A stretch of DNA of 64,000 nucleotides from Owenia fusiformis. Its lineage: Eukaryota > Annelida > Polychaeta > Sabellida > Oweniidae. Position 1 is the first letter of the stretch. Every line of letters starts with the position of its first letter. The DNA is taken from assembly GCA_903813345.2 (NCBI GenBank), contig CAIIXF020000004.1:30507986-30571985 (forward strand), given 5' to 3'. Positions 1 to 10,139 of the stretch are shown piece after piece. Made by a program: the position numbers and the translations under genes. A model generated the notes under the pieces. The model did not search any database. It saw only the letters and a list, made by a program, of their open reading frames with translations, and was not told the DNA's origin.

Positions 1-1345
1 GGGCTGACCTCCCTCCTCCGTTCATTTTGTCCGATCGCTGGGCGTGATAGATAATGTATTGAACGTTTTTATGTGTTTCTTATTGAACGAAATGTGTATT
101 TTGGACTAATAATGTAATTCATAATAAATACAAGTATTTCAAGAATTGCCATACTGCACGTAAAACGGGTAGCCGTAGCTTCTTCACTGATGTACGATAT
201 ACTACATGTACTTAAAAAAGTTTTGTTGCGACTAATAAAACAGATCATCTTTAATGTAAAAATAACAGGTGCACACCATATAATCATTTTAGATACTGTA
301 TTTAGTGATATTATGAATCCCAAACACAACGCATTAATTAAATGCATGTTTAAGTGTCAATTAGCCTATTAGAATGTTAGAATAAATATATTAAAACTAT
401 GAACAGATAATTCATTGATATGTATTTATTCAACTCTAATGGGCTTTTTTCTTTGAACTGCTACATGGCTTTCGATTTACAGATTTACAGATTTCGAGCC
501 ATCAAAGTCAGATTAGGCGGAGCCCTTATCCTCAATTAAAAAATAATATTGGTAAGGAAGTCGGACATGTTTGATACAATTTCTCATCTCTTTTCTGCTT
601 TTAAAATAACCGACTTGAATCACAATTTGTGTACGATCATTGCATCAGATCTGAAAATATCAATATTGTACTCACTGGTTTTGTGATCGAAAGGTAGTTT
701 TTTCGTATAAAAAATATATGAGTTATAGATTATATAATTTGTGTGTTTTTTATGAAAAATAACATGCTCCCCGCAGGTGACAAATATTTCGACCACAGCC
801 GTGATACTGTTTTATTTAACTCCTATTTGAAAACAGATTGCGGAGAGACTGAATTGTTCATTTTCTTTTAAAAAATATACGACTGAAAACTTATTTCGTC
901 AAATTTTGGCCCTTGCTATCCCCCAAGCCCCCGGATACATTCCAATATAAAAATAAATTAACACCATCAAATCTTTTTATTCCAAAATACATTTCGACGA
1001 TGAATATTAATATTATACGTTTTTAATCATAACCTAAATTATAGTTTGTAAAATTAGTAGCAGGTGTGAATATTTATATTATGTATGCATGTCAAAATGG
1101 CTAATACATGCTCTCGTGTTTATGTTCATGTGATATAAAGTGTAAATAAATTAGACAATAACTGAATACCAGTGTCTTGTTTTAGTTACAAAACAAATGT
1201 TCAAGCTTCATTATCAAACAGATTTAAAATACTAGAGTTCTGCTTAAACGCAACAACTGATTAGGACAAAAACTGAAAAACAATATGGCTATCTTTAAAT
1301 TAAATTAAAAATAGATTGTGTCATGCAAGACTCGCCATTTGAATA
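1..1345. other. AT-rich stretch, nothing recognised
   Basis: I see no coding signal, RNA gene or clear repeat here. Short open frames are AT-rich and look random. The text is typical intergenic DNA. Confidence 0.5.
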
Positions 1346-1349
1346 ATTT

Positions 1350-2045
1350 ACAAAATGAATTCAGCCTTCAGGAATCATGCGGGATTTATGCACAAGGTAG
1401 CTTCTCAAATAATTACACATTTTTATTAAATTTTCGATTTCATTTGGTACGCCTGTGCGCATTTGGCGTAATATATGCGACACGCCAATGATAACTGTTA
1501 AAACAAAAACATGCACATCAATTTCCGTTTAAATCCTGTACGAATCCTGAAGGCTGGATTCATTTGTAAACTATATTATATATGAATCCTGCTTGGATCC
1601 TGGCTACAGGATTTATTTGCAAACTACCTTCTATATGAATCCTGTATGAATCCTGAAGGCTGGATTCATTTGTAAACTATATTGCATATGAATCCTGTAT
1701 GGTTCCTGAAGGCTGGATTCATTTGTAAACTATATTGCATATGAATCCTGTATGATTCCTGAAGGCTGGATTCATTTGTAAACTATATTGCATATGAATC
1801 CTGTATGATTCCTGAAGGCAGGATTCATTTGTAAACTATATTGCATATGAATCCTGTATGATTCCTGGAGGCTGGATTCATTTGTAAACTATATTGCATA
1901 TGAATCCTGTATGATTCCTGAAGGCAGGATTCATTTGTAAACTATTTAAACAGCGAATCCTGTATGAATCCTAGAGGCAGGATTCATACAGGATTCATAT
2001 GTGCATATGAATCCTGTATGAATCCTGGCTCCAGGATTCAGTGGT
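1350..2045. repeat. 53-bp tandem array with inverted flanking copy
   Basis: From about 1530 to 1960 a 53-bp unit recurs roughly eight times. Each unit carries GAATCCTGTATGATTCC followed by a GGATTCATTTGTAAAC block, so it holds its own short inverted repeat (GAATCC/GGATTC). The spacing is read directly from unit starts near 1741, 1794 and 1847. The array ends in a more palindromic patch at 1953-2040. A reversed copy of the unit core lies at about 1350-1386, so the block could be a foldback or MITE whose core expanded in tandem. The middle copies are the most alike and the outer copies more diverged. Confidence 0.85.
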
Positions 2046-2242
2046 TTGATTCACATTTTTTGCTGTGAATGTATTAAACTAAATCAGAATATCGCTTTAT
2101 TAGTTTGTTTATTGTTGAGACTTTTTGAACGCCGCATCAATGACGATTTAAATCCAGATTCGTCTTTAACGTTTGGGCGTGACCTTCCAATACACCGGGT
2201 GTTGGCTCAATTTTGGCAATTCTTAGAAATGCGTCGGTAATC

Positions 2243-2929
2243 TTAAGCTGCGTCGTTATCATTAGCCGTTAGGTTAAAGGCAGCCGGGGATGGTGTAAGT
2301 TTGACTTGAATATCTATGTTATTCAACAAATATTTTTCAATCTTAAAGATGTCAGCGTGCAATGGACCCGCCATTTCAACCTCCAAACTCTCGATCGGGT
2401 GTGCCATTCTCCTTAGGAATCTATTATTTTTGGAGTCAAACCCGTTATGGTCATTACCTAGACTGGCTTCATCCTTAAAATACATTTGGGATGATAAGTA
2501 ACCTTGCATATATGCCGCTGATGTGTTTAGTACTGTTTGAATATAACTTGTGTACGGGTAATAAGGTCCCGATGTTGAAATTGATTTTTGCTGCATTTGA
2601 ACATCCACTTGTGAGAATAATGAATGTAACCAAAGATTAGCGCAAGTAACTTTGGGTGCAGATGCCGCCGGGTCGTTTGGATCTAAAGGCAATGGACTCC
2701 CATCCGGCATGGTTATTTTTGCCTTGACGAATAACACTGTTTTACTCAAATCTAAGTAGTGATCTCCGTTATTTGTTATATCGAAGGTTAATGGATTACC
2801 ATCGGATAAATTGACCGGTCTAAAATTGACGTATTTCAACTGTTTCGTGCTGACATCCGTGTCGCGAGATTCGAAAATCATAAACTGCTCGTTCACAACC
2901 TCGCTAGAACTGTCCATAATGTTATCCAT
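2243..2929 (-). pseudogene. Polinton major capsid protein-like fossil (double jelly-roll family)
   Basis: This frame carries the N-terminal part of an F54H12.2-like protein, the double jelly-roll major capsid protein of animal Polintons. Recognisable blocks are the start region followed by a jelly-roll core (DITNNGDHYLDLS), a middle block with YPYTSYIQTVLN, and the family hallmark LHADIFKIEKYLLNNIDI near residues 190-207. The ATG start at 2929 lies just downstream (in gene sense) of the tail of an inserted LINE. The gene is incomplete compared with whole family members and is treated as a fossil. Family assignment is from recalled conserved blocks, not a search. Confidence 0.8.
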
Positions 2930-2944
2930 TTTTATTTATTTGTT

Positions 2945-5900
2945 TTTGTTTTATCTGTTTTCCCCTTTTAATCAAATATTTTTTATTTATTTTTATTTTT
3001 TTTATTCAAGTTCTCATTTAATAAATTTCAAGTACAATATATAAAAGAGTACAAATATAATTTCATTTGTAATTTCACAAAAGTTTTATATGTAGAAATA
3101 TGTACTATAAGTTTAAATAGATATAATTTTACATGATCTTACAACTTGAACTTCATTCATACCCATTCAAATTCATTCATTCATGCATTCTCCCACTCAC
3201 ACGTTGACTTTTTCATTGGTATATCTCTTCAATTAGAGTCCTAATGGACCATTTATTTTTATCAAACGAAACAGAAAATGTGGTGTTTAAAAAAAGTCTA
3301 GAAAAGTCTATATAGTGCATTTACATCAATACCCCTTTGATCTAGGTGCTTAATGCTGTCTAGATACACTCTTAGATAATTGATGAATTTGAAAAAGTAA
3401 GGTATTTCACTTTCTAAAAATGATTTGTATAAAATATATTTCACAATCAGTATACATAAGTTAAGCTCATTGACTTTCTCTTCGTTCCGGATGATACCTA
3501 ATAAAATATTATTTTCAGTAACTTTTGATTCTTTATTTACTTTTTGATTCCACCATTCAATAAATTGTTTCCATATATCTTTTGTTATTCTACAGTTCAC
3601 GAGCATGTGCTTCATGGTATGGGTTTCATCACACCATGGGCATTTGTCTGTCTGTGTAATGTTCATCATTTTTAATTTATTGTTGCATATTAATGTATTT
3701 GTCAATATTTTGTACTGGAAACTCCAAATTTTTGTTTCATATGTTACCTTTTTGGCAAGTGTATAATAGTATTTCATTTCTGTTTCCTTTACATCATTTT
3801 CTTGGATCCATTTTCTCAAAGATGTAGGTTTTTCTACCTCTTTTTCAAGGATTTTGTTATATATTGTTTTACATGTCAATTGACTGGGAAGCAGTAATGT
3901 TTTAATTGTGCATTTGTTTTTCAATCTGTTATTTTTAAGATTTTTCCATGTTTTGGGAATAGCGCTAAGTATACTCGCATATTTCAAAAAGTCTATATGA
4001 ATGCTAAATTTTTGTTCCAGTTCTGTCTTAGATAAGAAGTTGTCATTTCTGTCTAAGATATCATGAATTTTAACAATACCTGCTTGATGCCATTTCTTGA
4101 AGTACAGCATTTTATTATTGACTAAAATATTTTTATTATTCCATATGATTTCATTTTCAACATCATCCCAATTATTAACATCATGATGAGTTACTTCTGC
4201 CCATGTTTCTAGCATTGTCAAATAAAATTTAGGAATTTCATTATAGTTTTGAAAATACTTTATATGGTAGTTACACTTAGTGAGAAACTCAATTCCACCA
4301 TGTTGTTTAATGAATAAATTTGGAATTTCTTTCAAGGATGATTGTTCTTTGTCTATCAATCGTTTTATCCAAGTGCATTTTAGGGATCTATCCATTATGA
4401 TATAATCTTTCATTTTTAATCCGCCTTGTTCAATTTCAGCAATAATTGATTTTCTCTTTACTTTTGGTGGTTTCTTTTTCCAAACAAATTCAAAAATTGC
4501 TTTGTTTATTTCTTGTAAAATCTGGGGTGGTATGTGCATAACTGAACTTACATATGTTAACTGAGAAATACCTAAAGATTTGATAATTTGAATTCTGCCT
4601 ATTATTGTTAAATTTCTCAAGTTCCATAATCTTATTTTATTTTTCATTTCTTCAATTTTCTTTGCGATGTTCAATTTTGATCTATCATCTGCATCATAGG
4701 TAAATGTTATTCCTAGAGCTTTTACACCAGTTTTTGATTTGATTCCATTTATATCTTGCTGTTTTTCCCGATCCCTTCCTATCCACATTATTTCAGTCTT
4801 TTCTTTGTTAATTTCTAGACCAGAACATTTTCCAAATTTTTCAACTAAATTTAAAGCATTATTTGTTGACTCCTAATCATTCAAAAATATGGTAGTGTCA
4901 TCAGCATACTGACAAAGTTTGACTTCACATTCATCTTTAATTGGAATTCCTTTTATGTTTTGATCAGCTCTTATAGCAATACTTAATAATTCAGCAACAA
5001 GTATGAAAATTACACCAGAGAGTGGGTCGCCTTGGCGAACTCCCCTTTCCAATTGGAACCATTCAGATGTGAAGCCATTATTTATAACACAACTCTGTGG
5101 TTTTGCATATATAGCTCTGACATAATTTATTAGTGTTTCCCCAAAATTAAATTTTTCTAATGTGTTTATCATAAACTTCCAGTCAATACTATCAAATGCT
5201 TTCTTATAGTCAATTAAAAGAAGAAGACCTTGAATGTTGTTCGTTTTTGTATAATCTAGCATATCATATATAAGTCTAATACTTTGTCCTATATATCTAT
5301 TTTTCACATACCCAACTTGATCATTATGTATTAATTTCGGTAAAATATCTCTGAGACGTTCACTTATAGTTTTTGTACATATTTTATAGTCCACGTTTAA
5401 CAGAGTTAGTGGTCGCCAATTTGTTAGATGTTGCCTATTTTTACCTTTTTTTGGAATAAGAGATATGATGCCTCTATTTTGAGATATGGAGAGTTCTCCT
5501 TTAATAAGTGAATAGTTAAAACTGTCAGTCATTTCTATTTTAATATCTTCCCAAAATGTGCAATAGAATTCAGCTGTCAGCCCATCTGTGCCAGGAGTTT
5601 TGTTCTTTTTGAAAGTTTTTAATGATTTAAAGCATTCCTCCCATGTAATTCTCTTATCGCAAATTTCCTTGTCTGTATTATTGATTGTTGGAATTTCATT
5701 TTGTAGAAATATATTAGAATATTCACCATCAGGATCATTGTTCTTTTTACTGTATAAATCTTTGTAAAATTCTTTTTCTGTTTTTAATACTTGTTCAGGG
5801 TCATTAATTAATATACCACGATTATCATAAATAGAATGTATTACCTTATTTGAGTAATTGTGTTTTTCTAAATTGAGAAAATATTTGCTTGAACGTTCAC

Positions 5901-7500
5901 CATACTCACACCACCTTGCTTTGGATCTCATGATGCTACTTTGTGTTTTTCTATCCTGTATTAGTTCTACTTTAAGTTTGCATGCATTATATTTGTTAAG
6001 TGTGTCAGTGTTATTATTTTGGTCAAGCGCAACTTGAGCTTCATTTAAGTCTTTCAGTGCTCTTTCATCTTCTAGTCTGGATTCTTTTGATTTTGTCTTA
6101 CTATATTTTTGACATACTGCTCTAATATCTGTTTTTATAAGATCCCATTTTAATCCCAAATCTTGAATCTCTCTGTGTTTTTCCTTAGAATTTGTAATCT
6201 CTTCTTGAATTAGCTTTTTATATTCTTTATCATTATCCCATTGCGAATTATATTTCCAAAATCCAGGTCCCCGTCGTTTAAAATTTTTTGATTGAAATGT
6301 AATAAATGCAGCATTATGATCAGGAGATGGACCAAATCCTATTTCCGAGCTAACCAGTTCTTTTAAATCTGTTGATATTAACCAATAGTCGAGCCTGCAT
6401 TGAATTTTACAGTCAGCATTATGCCAGGTGTATCTTTTTTCTAGAGGATGCTGATATCGCCATATGTCCTGTAAATTATTTGTATTTTTTAACGTTAAGA
6501 TCTCATTTATTACTTTGGCCTTTTCTTGTATAGGTTTTCCTCCATATTTGTCTTTTTCTGTAAGAGCACAATTAAAATCACCAGCGCAAAAACAATAATT
6601 AGTATCTACATTTTTTAACAATAAATGATTCACAATTTGAAAAAAGTCTATTTGTTGGTTTTTATCATTTGGGGCGTATATATTTACAAAACAGTATGTG
6701 TCGCCATCTATCTCAACATTAAGTATCACATACCGACCATTTTTATCTACTGTCTTACCAATTATATTAGCATCAATTTTTTCTGAAATAAGTATAGCTA
6801 CTCCTTTACTATGACATGTACCATGTGAAAACACTGAGATTCCTTTCCACTCGTTTCTCCATTGATTTTCTATTTTTGTGTGACTAAACGTCTCTTGTAA
6901 AAAGGCTACACCTATATTTTGATTATTTAACCATCTAAAAGTGTTCATTCTTTTTCTAGATTTGTTTAATCCTCTAACATTTAGAGTTACAGCTTTAAAT
7001 TTTACACCCATTTAACAAACAAACAAAAATGTTTTTATGTTTATTTCACAAAAAATGTCAGTACATATGTGTACATACTTACCTGTAGTGTAATATACAT
7101 TGTTATCAGTTGTAAGGATTTCATTTATGCATTGTATTTTAATTGTAAGGATTTGCCAAAAGTCAACCATATATACAATATACTCAACCATCACACACAT
7201 ACACATACATACAACACACCACACATTTATACATCTTAAAACAACAAACATAACTATTTATTTGAATTGTCAGTTTATTTCAGTTAAACTATACACTCGC
7301 TGTTCAGATGTAAAGGTACAATATACCTGTTAATTGCCGTGCGCGATTTTGATTTTGAGCTGGCAATTAAAACCAATAAAATAAATGGCGCCAACAGGCT
7401 CATGTTCTTAATAATTATTTATCTACTTTAATTTGGTGGTCAAATTATACGTCTTTTTTAGATTTCGTGATTATGAAATATAACGAGAAATATATACCTT
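2945..7500 (-). mobile_element. Tx1/L1-type LINE, nearly intact ORF2
   Basis: This minus-strand non-LTR retrotransposon has an endonuclease/reverse-transcriptase ORF (7011 to 3298), a 3' UTR, and an A-rich tail that appears as T-rich text at about 2940-3005 on the plus strand. The 5' limit is uncertain and lies between about 7340 and 7690; a CA-rich patch (7190-7225) lies in the probable 5' UTR. I see no ORF1 (RNA-binding protein), so the copy is either 5'-truncated before ORF2 or belongs to a lineage with a short or unusual ORF1. I could not identify a target-site duplication. It is inserted within a Polinton fossil in the same orientation, between two capsid-module genes. Confidence 0.85.
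3298..7011 (-). pseudogene. LINE ORF2: endonuclease + reverse transcriptase, one nonsense codon
   Basis: The frame runs 1,238 codons and is interrupted once, by TAG at 4875-4873; the sequence then continues in the same frame. It starts with an apurinic-type endonuclease: N11, E40, GDFN at 144-147, D208 in RLDYW and SPDH at 229-232 match the catalytic set. The reverse transcriptase follows, with DYKKAFDSIDW, GVRQGDPLSG and the catalytic YADD at 702-705. The stop falls eight residues after YADD. The C-terminal half carries a Cys-His knuckle (CPWC, then H, then C) typical of L1/Tx1 ORF2. A single C-to-T change (CAG to TAG) is the simplest origin. All visible catalytic residues are kept, so the copy is young. 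Confidence 0.93.
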
Positions 7501-7526
7501 TGAGTTTTAGATGCAGTATATTACAT

Positions 7527-7606
7527 CCAGAGCACCCCCCATTAAACGGCCAGACGCCAGGCTACCGCGTTGACCCGTAACCGCAATAGGCCCAATGCTC
7601 TGGAGT
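7527..7606. other. GC-rich stem-loop candidate between LINE 5' end and Polinton gene
   Basis: TCCAGAGCA near 7526 and TGCTCTGGA near 7596 can pair across about 60 GC-rich bases in an otherwise AT-rich area. It could belong to the LINE 5' region or to the Polinton intergenic space. No function can be assigned. Confidence 0.3.
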
Positions 7607-7687
7607 TATTTTGACTGTTTTGCATCCATACACTTACATGAAATGGTGTGTGCAATTGCGAGATGTTCAAAATGTTCTAAAATGCTT

Positions 7688-8041
7688 TTAAAAATATTCA
7701 AATATGGTACTTATACCAAGCGTGTTATTTTCACGTTTTCCACGTTTTTTCTTTAATACGGTGTTACTCCCTTCGATACCTTTGGTACGTGTGGTCTTAT
7801 TTTTAAATACGGTAGGTTTTATAGATTTAATCCGGGGGCCTGTATCTATGATGTTATCACGACGCATGCGCGCTCTAGCTCTTTGAACACTAGCTTCAGA
7901 CGGCGATATCAATGTTACAGAGGTTCCACTTCCGGTTTGGTCGGTTGCACCACTTTTCAAAGGAACGTAGTGAGACTTGTTTACTTTAATTTTACCCATT
8001 TTTTTCTCTGGTTTTGAGAGCAGATCTGTCCAGATATCCAT
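7688..8041 (-). pseudogene. Polinton small basic protein-like fossil
   Basis: This 117-residue minus-strand frame lies 32 bp after the penton-like gene and shares its strand. It is rich in Lys and Arg, especially near residues 85-105, and has no membrane segment. Small basic proteins are common in Polinton capsid modules (core or maturation-linked roles), but I recognise no specific family here. The call rests on position, strand and tight spacing to its neighbour. It is treated as part of the fossil. Confidence 0.5.
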
Positions 8042-8073
8042 AGCCTTTGTATAATCTTAGATTGGCGAAAAGT

Positions 8074-8502
8074 TTACTCAAATATGTAATCTCTTTCTAA
8101 ATGTAAAACGCAGGTTGTGGGGCTATTATTCGTAAATTCCACGGGCGAACCGTCCTGATAAGTCAAGGTAATACTGATCTCGTTAAAGTTGTTTAGTCCT
8201 AAATCCAAGTAATATATATTTTTGAATTGGCAGTGTGTCCTAGATGTCGATATAGTACGTAGGATCGTCCTCGAAGTTGGTCCTACTAATGATTCACCTA
8301 TTATATTACAATATACGTATATTAAGCCTTTATTTATATGTTTACCTAGACAAATTTCGGTTAAACTGCAAGTCCAGTTTTCTAATTTTTTAAATGTTTG
8401 ATAATTGGGTAACTTGCTGGTAAATTTACTCTGAGTGTTATCCGCGTAATAATTTAAGGAATCCTCGCTCAAAAGATGTGCGTACGTCTGTTTCAAACTC
8501 AT
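8074..8502 (-). pseudogene. Polinton penton/minor-capsid-like fossil
   Basis: The 142-residue frame opens with a block containing LNYYADNTQSKFTSKLP and ENWTCSLTEI. This resembles the start of the single jelly-roll penton-like proteins that accompany F54H12.2-like capsid genes in animal Polintons, where a 'YFPDN...F...L...L.G.WEVGL.EI' pattern is usual. It starts with ATG at 8502 and is followed closely by a small basic gene. It is shorter than many relatives and is treated as fossil. Family assignment is from remembered sequence patterns and the neighbouring capsid genes. Confidence 0.6.
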
Positions 8503-8570
8503 AACTAAATTAACTAGTAATGTATCTTCTTAAATACTAAGGTGCGAGGCGAGTCTATCGAATATCTATC

Positions 8571-8643
8571 GGCTCATTGGTCTAGAAGTACGATTCTCAA
8601 TTTTGCTGTGAGAGGTTTCGGGGGTCGAATCCCGGATGGGCCT
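8571..8643 (+). tRNA. tRNA-Pro-like sequence, probably a pseudogene, anticodon position reads TTG
   Basis: GGCTCAT at the 5' end pairs fully with ATGGGCC at 8636-8642 (one G-T pair), giving an intact acceptor stem. The body closely follows animal tRNA-Pro (GGCTCATTGGTCTAG...CGAATCCCGGATGGGCC). The anticodon loop reads TTTTGCT, placing TTG (glutamine-type) where TGG is expected. The T-arm box B is GGGTCGAATCC instead of GGTTCGAATCC, the variable/T region has one extra base, and the G18-G19 pair in the D-loop is lost. A T-run follows at 8644. It is probably a decayed tRNA-Pro copy; it lies just outside the Polinton gene block. Confidence 0.6.
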
Positions 8644-8754
8644 ATTTTTAAAAAATGATTTCATTTTAATTATAGATGTCTTTATATTTCAGAGATATCC
8701 TTCACATTTATCCAGGAATTGAACGATTTCGGCCAGAACTTCCACTTTACTAAC

Positions 8755-8875
8755 GCCGAGATCCCCGAAATATGTACACGCCACCACGCCGAGGGGGGAG
8801 GGAGCGTCCGTTACCCCTAGGGCCCGAGATTCCCGAAATATGTACACGCCACCACGCCGAGGGGGGAGGGGTGGG
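8755..8875 (+). repeat. GC-rich direct repeat, about 45 bp x2
   Basis: A block containing CCCGAAATATGTACACGCC and CACGCCGAGGGGGGAGGG occurs at about 8762-8805 and again at about 8831-8873. A second pair based on GTCCCTCCCCAT follows at 8917-8950 and 8967-8998. The local GC content is far above its surroundings. Confidence 0.8.
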
Positions 8876-9022
8876 GTCCCCGTATGTGCCTCCCGAGCTC
8901 AGGGAGGCTTACAGATGTCCCTCCCCATTGGAGCCCATGTTAGGGAGGGTAATATGAAAAATCGTGTCCCTCCCCATAGGACTCCATGTTAAAGGTGCGC
9001 CAGAACTCTTGTTTCTACAACT

Positions 9023-9135
9023 ACTGACATGTAATCGGGAGGTTGTGGGTTCGATTCCCACCAATGTGGGGTGTCTTTTTCACATCAGCCCTTAGCATAG
9101 GATTTGATCCTATGTTTTCAGATTAACTAGTTATT
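9023..9135 (+). repeat. tRNA-derived SINE-like fragment, copy 1
   Basis: GTAATCGGGAGGTTGTGGGT followed by TCGATTCCCACC gives a tRNA 3' half with a perfect Pol III box B (GGTTCGATTCC). A shared tail follows (CACATCAGC...TAGCATAGG...CCTATGTTTTCAGATTA). No box A or 5' half is visible upstream, so it is a SINE remnant or tRNA-derived fragment. Confidence 0.55.
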
Positions 9136-9430
9136 TCTCCTTCGGGGGATGGCACATTGGAAAGACCATGTGACATCATGAATAGTATGATTAACAATCT
9201 GGAAATCATGGTTTTTGGGAGTGGTGACTTAGACAATGTCCTGAGACATCACCTGTAGTAAATACGCATATGTCATGCAATCTGTATTAATGGTGAGAGG
9301 TCTCGTTCGGGGGGCCTGGGAGACAAGGTCTAGTAGCTAAGCTTCCCCTAACCACCGTCAGTACTCATGTGTCGGGTCGTGTATATTTGGTAGATCCTAG
9401 GGTAATGACATTGGTGTGTTATTCCCTATC

Positions 9431-9535
9431 TTACACGTAATCGGTAAGTTGTGGGTTTCGATTCCCACCAGGGTGGGGTGTTTTTTACATCAGCTCCTAG
9501 CATAGGAATATCCTATGTTTTCAGATTAATTGAGT
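9431..9535 (+). repeat. tRNA-derived SINE-like fragment, copy 2
   Basis: This is a second copy of the block at 9023, with the same tRNA-like T-arm (box B carries one extra T here) and the same tail with TAGCATAGGAATATCC and TATGTTTTCAGATTA. The two copies lie in direct orientation about 400 bp apart, and the DNA between them shows no gene. Confidence 0.55.
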
Positions 9536-9624
9536 AATGTGTTACGTTATAACGGCAGGCCGTAGTAATGGCAGTCCATACTGGATATCCGAAACATTTT
9601 GGTAAGTTTTGATGTTCGAATCGT

Positions 9625-9766
9625 AATATAGACCTCAGAGCAGGGGAAATATAGTCGAATACATCCCTTAGGGCTAGGCACAAAAGCTTTCGAATTCCTC
9701 ACTCCCTTTGTGCCTATCCCTGTGGGATGTATTTGACGATATTACCCATACTCTTCGGTCTATATT
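9625..9766. repeat. Palindromic MITE-like element
   Basis: AATATAGACC opens the left arm and GGTCTATATT closes the right. Inner blocks AATACATCCC and GATGTATTTGACGAT, and TAGGCACAAA/TTTGTGCCTA, pair as well. Arms are about 65 bp with a short loop near 9695. No target duplication is obvious. Confidence 0.7.
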
Positions 9767-9892
9767 CTTTAAACAAATACTTTTTAATCATAATGACCCT
9801 AGACCAGGTTAATGATTGAAAGTTGATTGAAATCGGAATAAAAATTGAAAAAATGAAAACAAAGTTTATTAGTCGATGTTTTGTTAACCACT

Positions 9893-10132
9893 TTATGATT
9901 GTGTTTCTCTTTCTCTATATTCTGGATATTTTCCTACATAGATACAATTTGGTAGGATAGTACAATCTGGATCGCACGTAGGCCCAGCATGATCATAATG
10001 TAGCACCCCAGGGGCAATGCGCTCTTTAATTACGGATAGATGTTGGTAGCGTAGCGAATAAAATAGCACAACCTGACTCCCGGGGGCGTTACGGGTAATC
10101 CCCAGATGGCGCTCCCTCTCTGAAGCCGTCAA
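9893..10132 (-). CDS. Unrecognised 79-residue frame, doubtful
   Basis: The frame is less AT-biased than its surroundings and ends in a Cys-containing segment (CDPDCTILPNC). I recognise no domain, signal peptide or splice signals. The nearby DNA (10,330-10,490) is also GC-rich. It may be part of an unrecognised mobile element or may not be coding. Confidence 0.15.
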   Translation of the reverse strand: MTASERERHLGITRNAPGSQVVLFYSLRYQHLSVIKERIAPGVLHYDHAGPTCDPDCTILPNCIYVGKYPEYRERETQS

Positions 10133-10139
10133 ATGGGAA

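Larger units (their letters stand above)
2243..8502 (-). mobile_element. Polinton/Maverick-like fossil, incomplete, split by a LINE
   Basis: Three minus-strand genes form a capsid block: a penton-like protein (8502-8074), a small basic protein (8041-7688) and a major-capsid-like protein (2929-2243). They match the morphogenesis module of animal Polintons, whose major capsid protein is often annotated as F54H12.2-like. A LINE sits between the second and third genes. I see no polymerase B, integrase, packaging ATPase or terminal inverted repeat in the window, so this is a partial, broken copy. The capsid text is still easy to recognise, which suggests moderate age. It clearly predates the LINE inserted in it. 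Confidence 0.8.

Noticed and set aside
2046-2240. 64-codon plus-strand frame next to the capsid fossil
   Set aside because: No domain; it lies in the region flanking the fossil and appears random.
7012-7251. LINE ORF1 candidate of 79 codons
   Set aside because: It is Cys/Val-rich because of the CA repeat and shows no coiled coil or RNA-binding motif.
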